DNA of 64,000 bases from Desertivirga brevis (lineage in GTDB: Bacteria > Bacteroidota > Bacteroidia > Sphingobacteriales > Sphingobacteriaceae). Position numbers and translations under genes: made by a program. The notes below the pieces were generated by a model. It ran no database searches. It was not told the origin of the DNA and saw nothing but the letters and a program-made list of their open reading frames with translations. Below, piece after piece: positions 45,446 to 54,562 of this stretch (its first letter is position 1; the number at the start of each line of letters is the position of its first letter). The stretch is taken from NCBI RefSeq assembly GCF_017355835.1, contig NZ_JAFEWF010000001.1, positions 310,001 through 374,000 of the forward strand, read 5' to 3'.

Positions 45446-47656
45446 TTATTGTGGCTTCCTAAATTTAATCCAGAAGATAGAACCAACTCCCGGCCTTCCA
45501 TCAATCCAGATATTAGCTTTATGCTTTTCCAGGATCCGTTTTACGATTGCCAATCCGACGCCTGTGCCTTCGTAATCAGTTTTTACATTAACCCTCTTAA
45601 ACAATTCAAATACTTTATTATAATGTTTTGGATCGATTCCTATTCCATTATCCTGCACCTTGTAAACCACTTCATATTCATTTTCCGAACCCTCGATAGT
45701 AATGATCGATGGATTAGAAAGCCTTGAATATTTTACGGCGTTGCTTATTAAATTAAGAAATACTTGGTAGATCATGGTTTGGTCACCATAAACAACGGGA
45801 GTACCTCCAACATTAAAGACCATATTAGGATTATTGAAAGCTGTAGCCACCTCATTCTTTATTGTGTGAAGCAAACTACTCATATCTATTGGCTGAAAAT
45901 TTATTTCCGATCGACCAACCTTGGAGTAGTCCAGAACTTCGGCAATTAGTGTATTCATCCGGGTAATACCAAAACTGATCCGGGCAGCAAAGTTCTTCCC
46001 ATCATCATCTAATGACTTATTTCGCTCCAGGAGTTGCGCATAACTCTTGATTACTGTTAATGGAGTTTTTAAATCATGTGATATTGTACTACTGAAAGTT
46101 TCTAACTCATCGTAAGCTTCTTTCAGCTTCTCGTTTAAAACTCTTATTTCACTTGCCTTTTTATTAATAATATATAGCAATTCTTCTTTAAAACGCTCTG
46201 CCAAATTTTGTTCGTAAACCTTCCAACGTTCCGTTGTATGTTGAACTATTGTTTTGAAGCTTTCGAAAGATTTGCGCGGTGAAATCTTTTGTTCTCCATT
46301 TTCGTCCACCTCTACTGGTTTATCCGGGTTACCTGCCCATGTAATGCTTTCGGCGTACTCAGGCCGAAACCAGATAATATATTCCTTCAGCTCCCTTGAT
46401 ATCGTACAGACTAGTATTCCACTCGCAATATTTGCAAATTCGCTTGCCGAGGGCATTATATCAACCAACTTATTTGTATGAAACAGCGATTCGTCCTGTT
46501 TTTCGGAGACCCACTCTATAATCTTCTCGATTTGATCAGCAGAAGGGATAATGCCGTCTTTAATCACTTTCCCTTCATAACGCATAAACACTCCGGTTGC
46601 CTTTACAATATGCAGAAAGGAAACAGAAGGGTTTAATACCGCGTCCTTAATATCAACTCCAAGTCGCAGCTCTGAAATTATTTTCTCAAATACTGCTTTA
46701 TGCTTTTTTTGGTCAGCATTTACAATTTCTTCTTCCTTAAACTCAACGGAAGATGAGATGATCTGTCCAAGTAGTCTGGCTCCCTCGCGTACACGGTGAC
46801 TTATAAATTTAGGGGTATAATTATGGCAGGCAATAAGCCCCCACAACTCACCCTTGCACATAAGGGAAATGCTGAAGCTTGAAGCAACTCCCATATTTTT
46901 AAGATACTGGATGTGTATTGGGGAAACAGCCCGAAGAACGGAATGGGTAAGGTCAACAGGGTTGTCAGTTAAAGCTAAAATAGCTGAAGTGGATGAATAT
47001 ACATCAGCTATCAGGCGCACTTTATTCGCTTTATACAAAAGACGAGCTTGGGCAGGAATGTCGGATGCTGGATAATGGAGGTCCAAAAAAGGTTCCAAAT
47101 CCTCATTTCTTGCTTCAGCAACCACTTTGCCATGGGCGTCCTCCATAAATTTATAGATCATCACCCGATCGTAACCGATCAATTGCTTAACAATAGAGGC
47201 TGCCCGGCTAAGTATATCAGGAAGATTACTGGTAGCAAGGATTGCAGAAACATGCCGGCCGATTTGGTTGTGAATATCAGGAACTTCACTTTCTATCCTT
47301 AATTCAAATTCCAAATAAATTTGCTGGCTATGGCAGTGAATTATTAGATCAAACCGCTGCTCCTCGAAGTAAATTTGGTACGACTCACTTTCTTGTTTCC
47401 TTTTTGCTGATTCTACAAAAGCGGCAAGGGGATTAGGATTCTCTTTACTGGAAATTTTTTGTTCAAAAGTCGCAAGACTTTGTCCTAAAATGGATCCTGC
47501 AGTTACATTGAGATGATCCAGGATATTAGAACTCACATAATTAATAATATTACTGGTAGCATTTACAACCACTATAAACCCCCAGGACTGAACCTGACCT
47601 GGAATATGAATTGGCTCGCGGTCGCAATTACTTAGGTCGACTTTAAACTTAGGCAT
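45446..47656 (-). CDS. Bacteriophytochrome histidine kinase
   Basis: 736 aa from the ATG at 47656 (an upstream ATG adds five residues). PAS-GAF-PHY photosensory module: the biliverdin-attachment Cys11 in NCDREPIHIPG, the GAF PASDIP motif (DLHYPASDIPAQARLLY), His in SPIHIQYLKNMG, and LWGLIACHNYTP. A coiled coil leads to the kinase, with SHDLKTPLTVIKS, NLISNAVKYS, and DNGIGIDPKHYNKVFELFKR, then GTGVGLAIVKRIL. All key residues for a red/far-red-sensing kinase are present. It is the last gene of a four-gene operon, 19 bp after the response regulator, its probable phosphate acceptor. Confidence 0.95.
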   Translation of the reverse strand: MPKFKVDLSNCDREPIHIPGQVQSWGFIVVVNATSNIINYVSSNILDHLNVTAGSILGQSLATFEQKISSKENPNPLAAFVESAKRKQESESYQIYFEEQRFDLIIHCHSQQIYLEFELRIESEVPDIHNQIGRHVSAILATSNLPDILSRAASIVKQLIGYDRVMIYKFMEDAHGKVVAEARNEDLEPFLDLHYPASDIPAQARLLYKANKVRLIADVYSSTSAILALTDNPVDLTHSVLRAVSPIHIQYLKNMGVASSFSISLMCKGELWGLIACHNYTPKFISHRVREGARLLGQIISSSVEFKEEEIVNADQKKHKAVFEKIISELRLGVDIKDAVLNPSVSFLHIVKATGVFMRYEGKVIKDGIIPSADQIEKIIEWVSEKQDESLFHTNKLVDIMPSASEFANIASGILVCTISRELKEYIIWFRPEYAESITWAGNPDKPVEVDENGEQKISPRKSFESFKTIVQHTTERWKVYEQNLAERFKEELLYIINKKASEIRVLNEKLKEAYDELETFSSTISHDLKTPLTVIKSYAQLLERNKSLDDDGKNFAARISFGITRMNTLIAEVLDYSKVGRSEINFQPIDMSSLLHTIKNEVATAFNNPNMVFNVGGTPVVYGDQTMIYQVFLNLISNAVKYSRLSNPSIITIEGSENEYEVVYKVQDNGIGIDPKHYNKVFELFKRVNVKTDYEGTGVGLAIVKRILEKHKANIWIDGRPGVGSIFWIKFRKPQ

Positions 47657-47675
47657 TATTATAAAATTCAAATAG

Positions 47676-48038
47676 CTAGCGCATGAGCGCTATTGCTTTA
47701 TGTACTAATTCATCAATATCGAAGGGCTTTGCAAGAAAATCATTAGCCCCGGCCTGCTGGGCAATATATGCCCCATCCCGGCTTGCAGACATAACTATCA
47801 CCGGAATTTCTGAAGACGATGCGTCTTCCCTTATTGCCTTAAGAACCTGGTCTCCTGACAGTTGAGGCATCCACAGATCGAGAAAGATCAAATCGGGATC
47901 TTTCTCAGAAATCCTTTTAAATATCTCCAGGCTATTTTGAACACAAACCGTTTGAAAGCCGCTTTCTTCGAGAATAATAGAAACCAAATCTAAAATTCCC
48001 TCATCGTCATCGCATATTAGAATAGTCTTATTTTTCAT
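47676..48038 (-). CDS. Single-domain response regulator next to the phytochrome
   Basis: 120 aa, a complete receiver domain: acidic pocket DDDE at 10-13, phosphoacceptor Asp54 in FLDLWMP, Ser in VMSAS, and Lys in AKPFD. No output domain, so it acts by protein contact. It overlaps the end of the LOV kinase gene by 11 bp and precedes the phytochrome gene, so either kinase could phosphorylate it. Confidence 0.92.
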   Translation of the reverse strand: MKNKTILICDDDEGILDLVSIILEESGFQTVCVQNSLEIFKRISEKDPDLIFLDLWMPQLSGDQVLKAIREDASSSEIPVIVMSASRDGAYIAQQAGANDFLAKPFDIDELVHKAIALMR

Positions 48039-49575
48039 CGGCAGGAATAACTAAGGGGAGGGTAAAACTAAAAGTGGAACCTTTCCCGGGTTCGCTGTCG
48101 ACCCATAACGTACCGCCATGATTTTTAACTATCTGCTCGCAAACATAAAGACCCATCCCCATTCCAGGAAACGCTTTCTGCGTTTCTGTAACCCGGTAAA
48201 ATCTCTGAAATATTCTGCTTTGTTCTTCAGGCCGGATCCCTACTCCAAAATCAGTTACTGATATCTTTATAAAATCGCTTACAACAAAAATAGTAACAAT
48301 TACCTCTTTTCCCTCCGGAGAATATTTGATAGCATTAGAGATAAGATTTTTAATCACCTGAACTATTTGCGACTCGTCACCGTAATATTTTTGCGGACCA
48401 TTACCCTTCCGCATTATTGAATGGGTTTTAAAGCCTTCCTGGAAAGCATTTATAGCATCCGAAACGGCAGAATTAATATCGAAGTAGTCGCGGTAAATCT
48501 CAATATTTCCTGACTGGATCTTCGAAACGTTCAGCAATTCGTTAATCAAATTTCCCAGGCGTTGAATATGGGTATTTGCTTTCTCAAGGGCCGATGTAAA
48601 TTGTTCCGGAAGCTGTGAGGAAGGGGTTTTTTGCAGGATTTGAATGAAGCCTCGAACAGTTGTTAGTGGAGTTTTAAGTTCGTGACTCGCTATAGACAGG
48701 AAGTCATCCTTCCGACGTTCAATTTCACGACGATCTGTTATATCTTCAATAGCCAACAAAACATGATTCTTATACTGCCCTTCCAATTCAACGCGGTGGG
48801 CATTTAAAAGCATAAGCTTCTTACCAATATGAGGGAAGTCATGCTCTACTTCGAAATCTAAAACAGGATTATTAGTGGGAAGAACATCTTCAAGCAGGTT
48901 GCGCAGCGTTTCTATAGCCCATTGTCCATTGCCAAGATTAAATAGGTTTGTACCTTCTGTTTCAGCTCTTGACACTTTAAATACCCTTATAAATTGATCA
49001 TTAACAGTGAGAACATTCATTTGATCATCCAGTACCACCAGGCATTCCCTAACAGTTTGAATTATACTAAGAAGGTATTCTTCACTCTCCCTCAATTCAC
49101 GGGTGCGTTCTTGTACAAGTCTTTCAGTGTCTCTCTGAATCCGCTCCAGGTCTTCCTTAGCCCTTCTTCTAGCCGAGATATCATTTTGTATCCCCACAAA
49201 ATGAGTAACTAAACCCGTAGGATCTTTAATTGGAGTAACGTATAGCTCATTCCAAAAAAAATTACCGTTCTTCTTATAATTCCTAATTTCAACCGTGCAG
49301 GGCAATCCTTTTTGAACGGCTTCCTTTATCTTCAACCTCGCATCCTGCTGTCTGTCCTCCTTTTGTAAAAAACGGCAATTCCTTCCAATAACCTCATGTC
49401 TGACATATCCTGTCATGCGTTCAAAAGCAGCATTACAATAGATAATAGGATTATCCTCTAGTAAATTATCGGTAATGATGACACCTGTAATGCTAGCATC
49501 AAGCGCCTTTCGCATCAAATCAAGCTCGTTGTCATTTCCAGGAGAAGAAGGATCTGTATGTAACTCTTCTTTCAA
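48028..49575 (-). CDS. LOV-domain histidine kinase
   Basis: 515 aa. Residues 22-135 are a LOV-type PAS domain with the flavin-adduct motif GRNCRFLQ (Cys67) and the end VTHFVGIQNDISARRRAKE, which is what a blue-light-responsive LOV domain looks like. A coiled coil and a second PAS domain (about 165-285) follow, then the kinase: SHELKTPLTTVRGF, NLISNAIKYSPEGK, DFGVGIRPEEQSRIFQRFYR and GMGMGLYVCEQI. No membrane helix. Blue light is expected to control autophosphorylation. It overlaps the downstream response regulator gene. Confidence 0.93.
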   Translation of the reverse strand: MKEELHTDPSSPGNDNELDLMRKALDASITGVIITDNLLEDNPIIYCNAAFERMTGYVRHEVIGRNCRFLQKEDRQQDARLKIKEAVQKGLPCTVEIRNYKKNGNFFWNELYVTPIKDPTGLVTHFVGIQNDISARRRAKEDLERIQRDTERLVQERTRELRESEEYLLSIIQTVRECLVVLDDQMNVLTVNDQFIRVFKVSRAETEGTNLFNLGNGQWAIETLRNLLEDVLPTNNPVLDFEVEHDFPHIGKKLMLLNAHRVELEGQYKNHVLLAIEDITDRREIERRKDDFLSIASHELKTPLTTVRGFIQILQKTPSSQLPEQFTSALEKANTHIQRLGNLINELLNVSKIQSGNIEIYRDYFDINSAVSDAINAFQEGFKTHSIMRKGNGPQKYYGDESQIVQVIKNLISNAIKYSPEGKEVIVTIFVVSDFIKISVTDFGVGIRPEEQSRIFQRFYRVTETQKAFPGMGMGLYVCEQIVKNHGGTLWVDSEPGKGSTFSFTLPLVIPADEK

Positions 49576-49627
49576 TTTGTAGTTGTGTTTAATTTGTTAA
49601 CCCTTAAATCTTCAAATTAGTTTGGTA

Positions 49628-49987
49628 TCATCTTAGCTCCAAATGCTCCCTGACCAGTTCGAGCAAATGATCAAGATCAAAAGGTTTAGACAAACATGAA
49701 TCTGCTTCCAATTGTTCTGCAACCTCTTTTATTCGGTCGTCTGTGGATGATATAATAATTGGGATATTAGCCAATTGCTTTTCATTTTTAAGCTTAACTA
49801 TGAGAGATGAAAGCTTAGCTATTCCCAACCAGTGGTCAAGCAATAGAAGATCGGGTTGAAACTTTTCTATTTCGAAATAAGCATTATTGATCGTATAAAG
49901 TATTTTAACAAAAAAGTGCTCGCTTAAAACCAGTGAAAAAATTTCACCGATATTTAAATCTTCTTCGATAATAAGTACTTTTTTCAT
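49628..49987 (-). CDS. Single-domain response regulator, first gene of photosensory operon
   Basis: 119 aa receiver domain: EED at 8-10, phosphoacceptor Asp51 in LLLDHWLG, and Lys in SKPFD. The Asp-Trp-Leu context is slightly atypical (usually D-x-x-M-P). No output domain. It lies 52 bp upstream of the LOV kinase gene and could be the LOV kinase partner. Confidence 0.9.
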   Translation of the reverse strand: MKKVLIIEEDLNIGEIFSLVLSEHFFVKILYTINNAYFEIEKFQPDLLLLDHWLGIAKLSSLIVKLKNEKQLANIPIIISSTDDRIKEVAEQLEADSCLSKPFDLDHLLELVREHLELR

Positions 49988-50013
49988 TGAGTAAGTAGGG
50001 TGCCAAGGTAAAA

Positions 50014-50069
50014 CAGGTAAAAAAAATTTCCTACCTGCTAAAGTTTAAATAATACCTGCTGGAGGCAGG
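50014..50069. repeat. ACCTGC repeat cluster upstream of the photosensory operon
   Basis: TACCTGCT occurs at 50032-50039 and 50053-50060, 21 bp apart, and the inverse CAGGTA at 50014-50019; CCTGC/GCAGG at 50055-50069 can also form a small hairpin. It lies 27-82 bp before the first gene of the minus-strand operon and after the stop of the PAS-AraC-PAS gene. Operator or terminator, not decided. Confidence 0.4.
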
Positions 50070-50080
50070 ATACTAACAGT

Positions 50081-51139
50081 TCAGGTTCTCGTATCTTCAA
50101 AATATACAATTAAACCACCTACTTCCTCTAAATGGTTATACCAGGGTTTCAGTTCCCATTTTACAAGACGAATACTGTTACTACTATTTAAGTAATTATG
50201 ATTTGAAGAGAAACGCCGGCCTTTCAAAGCCTCAATTGCTAGATATTTCCACTTTGGGTGAATGTCCGGATACAAATTAAAAACCGTCTTGCCGAATATA
50301 TCTTGTCTCCTTCTGGAATCGAAGGATAGCCATCTATCAGAAACTGCAAGAACTCTTAAATCATTATCCACCATGGCAATAGGGAAGGGGAGTTGTTCGA
50401 TAAAAATCTTGTATCGATTATCAGCTAAATTTGCATTACCCTCCTCTAAACTCCTTTCCCGAAGATAGTTATTGTAACAAGTTGAGAAGTTGGATGGATT
50501 AGCAAAATTTAATAGAGCTGACATTTGTTTCCGACTGCATCGATTTTCTTTAAGGTAAGAATGAGCAAACTCCATTTGCAGCCGTCGATAATAGGCGAAT
50601 GGATTTAATCCAGTTTTATTACGAAAGTCACGTTTTAATTTCGATTGAGAGATACCCTCATCTTTGGCCATTTGCTCAATGCCAGGAAACCTGGAAAGGA
50701 CATTTAACTGAAGAGTTTTAATAATTTCAATTGCATGATCTCTATACTTTACCCCTTGAACACCAGAATGCATTGGCGCGACGGGCGCAACGATATCGGC
50801 AGCATGCACATAAAAGCCTTCGACCTTATCTCCAATTATGTCTGGTGTGTAACTAACAATAGCCCTGCGAATTCCGCCTCCTGGAATTACAAATTCCCGT
50901 TCGAAAGCTTGCGGCTCACCTTGGAAGACCTTCCGTATCATCGGCAGGTGTTTATCATAAATGGGACCTAGAAATTCTCTTAACGTGGATTTATTTACAA
51001 TATCTTCCGGCTTTATTCCGAGCCATTCCTCATATGCTCGATTTGCAAAGCGGCAGACCATATTCTTATCCCAATAACCTAGTAAAGCTTTTGTGTTAGC
51101 AAGTATTTTAAATCCCAGCTCCTCCGTATCCTTACCCAT
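50081..51139 (-). CDS. PAS-AraC HTH-PAS regulator
   Basis: 352 aa. Residues 8-125 are a PAS domain (LANTKALLGYWDKNMVCRFANRAYEEWLG...SYTPDIIGDKVEGFYVHAADI). Residues about 140-232 hold an AraC-type DNA-binding region (FPGIEQMAKDEGISQSKLKRDFRNKTGLNPFAYYRRLQMEFAHSYLKE, then a second HTH in LLNFANPSNFSTCYNNYL). Residues about 242-350 form a second PAS domain. The HTH is in the middle, not at an end, which is unusual. It has no receiver or kinase domain. It lies directly upstream of the light-sensor operon on the same strand and is a candidate regulator of it and of itself. Confidence 0.8.
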   Translation of the reverse strand: MGKDTEELGFKILANTKALLGYWDKNMVCRFANRAYEEWLGIKPEDIVNKSTLREFLGPIYDKHLPMIRKVFQGEPQAFEREFVIPGGGIRRAIVSYTPDIIGDKVEGFYVHAADIVAPVAPMHSGVQGVKYRDHAIEIIKTLQLNVLSRFPGIEQMAKDEGISQSKLKRDFRNKTGLNPFAYYRRLQMEFAHSYLKENRCSRKQMSALLNFANPSNFSTCYNNYLRERSLEEGNANLADNRYKIFIEQLPFPIAMVDNDLRVLAVSDRWLSFDSRRRQDIFGKTVFNLYPDIHPKWKYLAIEALKGRRFSSNHNYLNSSNSIRLVKWELKPWYNHLEEVGGLIVYFEDTRT

Positions 51140-51173
51140 ACTTAAACTTAGAATTAACGATTATACAATTATA

Positions 51174-51203
51174 AGTATAAATACGGTTTCAGTATAAATA
51201 CGG
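51174..51203. repeat. Direct repeat of 13 bp upstream of the PAS-AraC-PAS gene
   Basis: AGTATAAATACGG occurs at 51174-51186 and again at 51191-51203, a 17-bp period, 35-64 bp before the start codon at 51139. Direct repeats near the promoter are typical AraC-family operators, so autoregulation is likely but unproven. Confidence 0.5.
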
Positions 51204-51323
51204 ATCTTTTGACCGATTGAAAATCTTTCAAAAAACTGATTTACAAATACTTAATTTACTACTAATTAATAATCAAATCATTTTGGGGGTAAACAAAGAG
51301 GAATGGAAACTATCTTTTAATTA

Positions 51324-53564
51324 TTAAATTAATTTATCAGGTGTAACAGGTAACTCCCTTATCCGTTTACCTGTGGCATTGAAAATAGCATTTGTAATAG
51401 CCGGGGCAACGCCAATAATAGCAATTTCACCAAGGCCTTTAGTTCCCATAGGATCCACGATATAGTCGGGCTTGTTTACGAAATACACCTCAATAGGAGG
51501 CACGTCAGCGTGAACAGGGACGTGATAATCCCCCAGATCTTTTGTAACGTATCTACCGTAGCGGTGATCCATCACTGCGTCTTCCTGAAGAGCCATTCCA
51601 ATTCCCCCGGTAACGCCCCCTATCAACTGATTGGCCGCGGTTTTCTTATTTACTATTGTTCCTGCATCCGCACAACTTACTACTTTTTTAACTCTTACTT
51701 GCCCAGTTAATGGGTGAACATGTACTTCGGCAAAGTGGACAGAAAAAGAATATCTTGAGTATTTAGAAGCTTCCTGATCAGGCTTCGAATCTTGAAGCAC
51801 ATCTAACTCTGAGAGATTCTGTTTCTTAAGGACCTCAGTATACGACACTTTTACTGAAGGAGATTTGGAAAGTGATATAAAGCCTTTGTCGAAAGTAATA
51901 TCTTCGAGTTTCAAATTAGCAAAACGTTTATCGGAGGCGGGGGCCATTGCGAGAAGCTTTTCCTTCATTGCCTTACAGGTAGCTACTACTGCAGAGCCTA
52001 CAGTGGCCACTGTAGCTGATCCACCCTGATTAGGTGCCTGAGGAAAATCAGAATTACCAAGTTGAAATGTAATTTTATCGGGGCTCAAACCCAAATGCTC
52101 TGACGCGATCTGCACCATAGCTGTTCCTGTTCCAGGACCAATATCAGTTACTGCGCTTTGAAATACCACATTTCCATTAGCTAACAGTTTAGCCCTTACA
52201 GCTGCCGCCCCCCTGTGTGCTCCAAAAGTACCTACTCCCATGCCATAGCCAACCAGCCATTCTCCAGACTTAACACCTCCCGGCTTTAAGGAACGTTTAC
52301 TCCATCCGATCTTTTCAGCTCCTGCGTGTATACATTCCTTTAGATATTTTGTAGACCATGGTAGGTTTTTGTCAGGGTCGGTATCCGTATGATTCATTAA
52401 ACGGAATTGTACAGGGTCAATATTTAGCGCGAAGGCAAGTTCATCCATTGCTGATTCTAAAGCAAAAGCTCCGGTAGCCTCTCCAGGACCCCGCATCCAT
52501 ATAGGTGTACTTACATCCAACGGCAGAAGCCGGTATTTCGTACCAAGGTTTGGACTCGTATACATCATTTTCGTTTGCTGCAGGGTAGACTCCGTAAATT
52601 CCTCATAAGATGAAGTCTGGCCGATGGCTTCATGATAAATACCGGTGATCTTACCATCCCTATCTGCACCAATCCCTATTTTTTGCCAGGTATAAGGTCT
52701 GTAACCAACCATAAAGAACATCTGTTCGCGCGTTAGCATAACTTTTACCGGCCGTTTCACCATCTTTGCAGCAATAATAGCAGCGGTTTCATGGGGCCAG
52801 TTATGTAAGCCATTTCCAAAAGCGCCACCAACAAACTCAGAGATCACCCTTACATTTTGCACGGGGATCTTCCATTCGTTGGCAAAAGCCTGCTGAGTAG
52901 GCTTTGTCCCCTGCACTTTATCATAAACGACCAGCTTGTCATCTGCCTCCCAATATGCTGTAATTGCCTGCAATTCCATTGGATTATGTACTTCGGTAGG
53001 ATGGACGTACTCTGCTTCCAGTTTAACAGCCGCATTTTTATAACCATCAGCTTTTCCGCGTTCATAATCTGCAAGTCCCGACTTAGAATTTTTCTTTACC
53101 ACAGCAGGAACTACAGCCTTTCCCTTGTTCTCTTCAAAGTTTGTCTCATGCTTGTCCGTGTCGTACTCTGCTTTAACCAGCATTGCAGCATACCTTGCTC
53201 GTTCAAAGGTATCGGCAACGACAATGGCTATTGGCTGGCCGTTGGAGTAGACACGGTTATTGTAGAAGGCCCTTAATGGCCGTCCACCAGTTGGAGGTTC
53301 TGTTGGGTGTTCATTATCTGCCCATCCCGGAACCTTTATAGCGTTTTCATGGGAAATCACCGCAATTACCCCTGGAGCTCGAAGTGCTGCCCTAGAATCA
53401 ATAGAGCGAATTTTTCCCTTAGCTATAGTACTGGATACGATAACACCGTAGCTTATATTTGGTAACTGGTACTCGGCAGAATATCTGGCTGCACCTGTTA
53501 CCTTTAGTTTACCGTCTACACGGTTCAGGGGATCTCCTATAACTTTATCGAAAAACCTGCTCAT
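51324..53564 (-). CDS. paoC: Aldehyde oxidoreductase, molybdopterin-binding subunit (PaoC/YagR-type)
   Basis: 746 aa of the xanthine dehydrogenase family large subunit: DPLNRVDGKLKVTGAARYSAEYQLP at the start, EFVGGAFGNGLHNWPHE near the middle, WMRGPGEATGAFALESAMDELA, and the C-terminal KGLGEIAIIGVAPAI, whose Glu is the active-site base in the family. It binds the molybdenum cofactor and oxidises aldehydes. In E. coli this subunit works with PaoA and PaoB in the periplasm. No signal peptide here, which fits piggy-back export with the small subunit. Last gene of a three-gene operon. Confidence 0.9.
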   Translation of the reverse strand: MSRFFDKVIGDPLNRVDGKLKVTGAARYSAEYQLPNISYGVIVSSTIAKGKIRSIDSRAALRAPGVIAVISHENAIKVPGWADNEHPTEPPTGGRPLRAFYNNRVYSNGQPIAIVVADTFERARYAAMLVKAEYDTDKHETNFEENKGKAVVPAVVKKNSKSGLADYERGKADGYKNAAVKLEAEYVHPTEVHNPMELQAITAYWEADDKLVVYDKVQGTKPTQQAFANEWKIPVQNVRVISEFVGGAFGNGLHNWPHETAAIIAAKMVKRPVKVMLTREQMFFMVGYRPYTWQKIGIGADRDGKITGIYHEAIGQTSSYEEFTESTLQQTKMMYTSPNLGTKYRLLPLDVSTPIWMRGPGEATGAFALESAMDELAFALNIDPVQFRLMNHTDTDPDKNLPWSTKYLKECIHAGAEKIGWSKRSLKPGGVKSGEWLVGYGMGVGTFGAHRGAAAVRAKLLANGNVVFQSAVTDIGPGTGTAMVQIASEHLGLSPDKITFQLGNSDFPQAPNQGGSATVATVGSAVVATCKAMKEKLLAMAPASDKRFANLKLEDITFDKGFISLSKSPSVKVSYTEVLKKQNLSELDVLQDSKPDQEASKYSRYSFSVHFAEVHVHPLTGQVRVKKVVSCADAGTIVNKKTAANQLIGGVTGGIGMALQEDAVMDHRYGRYVTKDLGDYHVPVHADVPPIEVYFVNKPDYIVDPMGTKGLGEIAIIGVAPAITNAIFNATGKRIRELPVTPDKLI

Positions 53565-53578
53565 GGAATGTCTGATTT

Positions 53579-54562
53579 TTAAACCAATTTTGATGCAACC
53601 TTTAATGCCTGTACAATAGAATTAGGAGCTAGCTTCAACTTAAATTCATTATATTTAAATCCTTTTGCGCCTTTCATTGCAATCTGTGCCGCTTGCTGGA
53701 AACTGAATTCAGACACAGGCTTTCCTATTAAGGAACGCTCTGCTTCGGTTAAACGCCAGGGCTTATGAGCTACTCCGCCCAATGCAAGCCGGGCATCTTT
53801 GATCACCTTTTTTTCAATTTGTAAAGCTACGGCCACTGAAACGAGTGCAAAAGCATAAGAAGCCCGGTCGCGAACCTTTAGGTAGTATACATTTTTTGCA
53901 AAAGTGTTCTCAGGTATTTCTACACCCAAAATCAATTCACCCGCCATCAAATTGGTGTCTATTTCAGGTTTATCTCCCGGAAGACGGTGAAGGTCTATAA
54001 AAGGAATCCGGCGCTGGCCTCTTGGTCCGTCTACCAATACCGATGCATCCAAAGCAACTAAGGCTACGCTCATATCGCTGGGATGGACGGCTATACACTT
54101 GTCACTGAATCCAAAAATGGCATGCATCCTGTTAAATCCTTCCAGAGCTCCGCATCCGCTTCCAGGCTCTCTTTTATTGCAGGGGAGTGAAGTGTCGTAA
54201 AAATAGTGGCAGCGAGTCCGTTGTAACATATTCCCTCCAACAGTTGCCATATTCCTTATCTGCGCAGATGCTCCTGCATTAAGAGCTTGCGCTAGTAATG
54301 GCTGTTTCTGCTGCACCAGCTTATTTTCGGCCACAGCGCTATTTAAAGCCAAAGAGCCGATTTTTAGTAATTTATCATCTGAAGAAATTTGGTTTAAAGG
54401 AAGCCGTGAGATATCAACAATTCTTTCAGGCATCATGATACCTCGCTTCATCAAATCTACAAGGTTCGTTCCTCCTGCAATAAACATCGATGATCTATCT
54501 TTAGAAATTGCATCTATGGCCGCCTTGGTTTCAGTAGCACGGGTATATTGAAACTGGATCAT
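53579..54562 (-). CDS. paoB: Aldehyde oxidoreductase, FAD-binding subunit with 4Fe-4S site (PaoB/YagS-type)
   Basis: 327 aa, CO dehydrogenase flavoprotein fold (MFIAGGTNLVDLMKRGI near the start, NMATVGGNML). The insert from CHYFYDTSLPCNKREPGSGC to FSDKCIAVHPSDM carries four cysteines and is the extra 4Fe-4S site known from PaoB. It passes electrons from the molybdenum subunit to FAD. It overlaps the small-subunit gene by 4 bp (ATGA) and lies 14 bp before the large-subunit gene. Confidence 0.92.
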   Translation of the reverse strand: MIQFQYTRATETKAAIDAISKDRSSMFIAGGTNLVDLMKRGIMMPERIVDISRLPLNQISSDDKLLKIGSLALNSAVAENKLVQQKQPLLAQALNAGASAQIRNMATVGGNMLQRTRCHYFYDTSLPCNKREPGSGCGALEGFNRMHAIFGFSDKCIAVHPSDMSVALVALDASVLVDGPRGQRRIPFIDLHRLPGDKPEIDTNLMAGELILGVEIPENTFAKNVYYLKVRDRASYAFALVSVAVALQIEKKVIKDARLALGGVAHKPWRLTEAERSLIGKPVSEFSFQQAAQIAMKGAKGFKYNEFKLKLAPNSIVQALKVASKLV

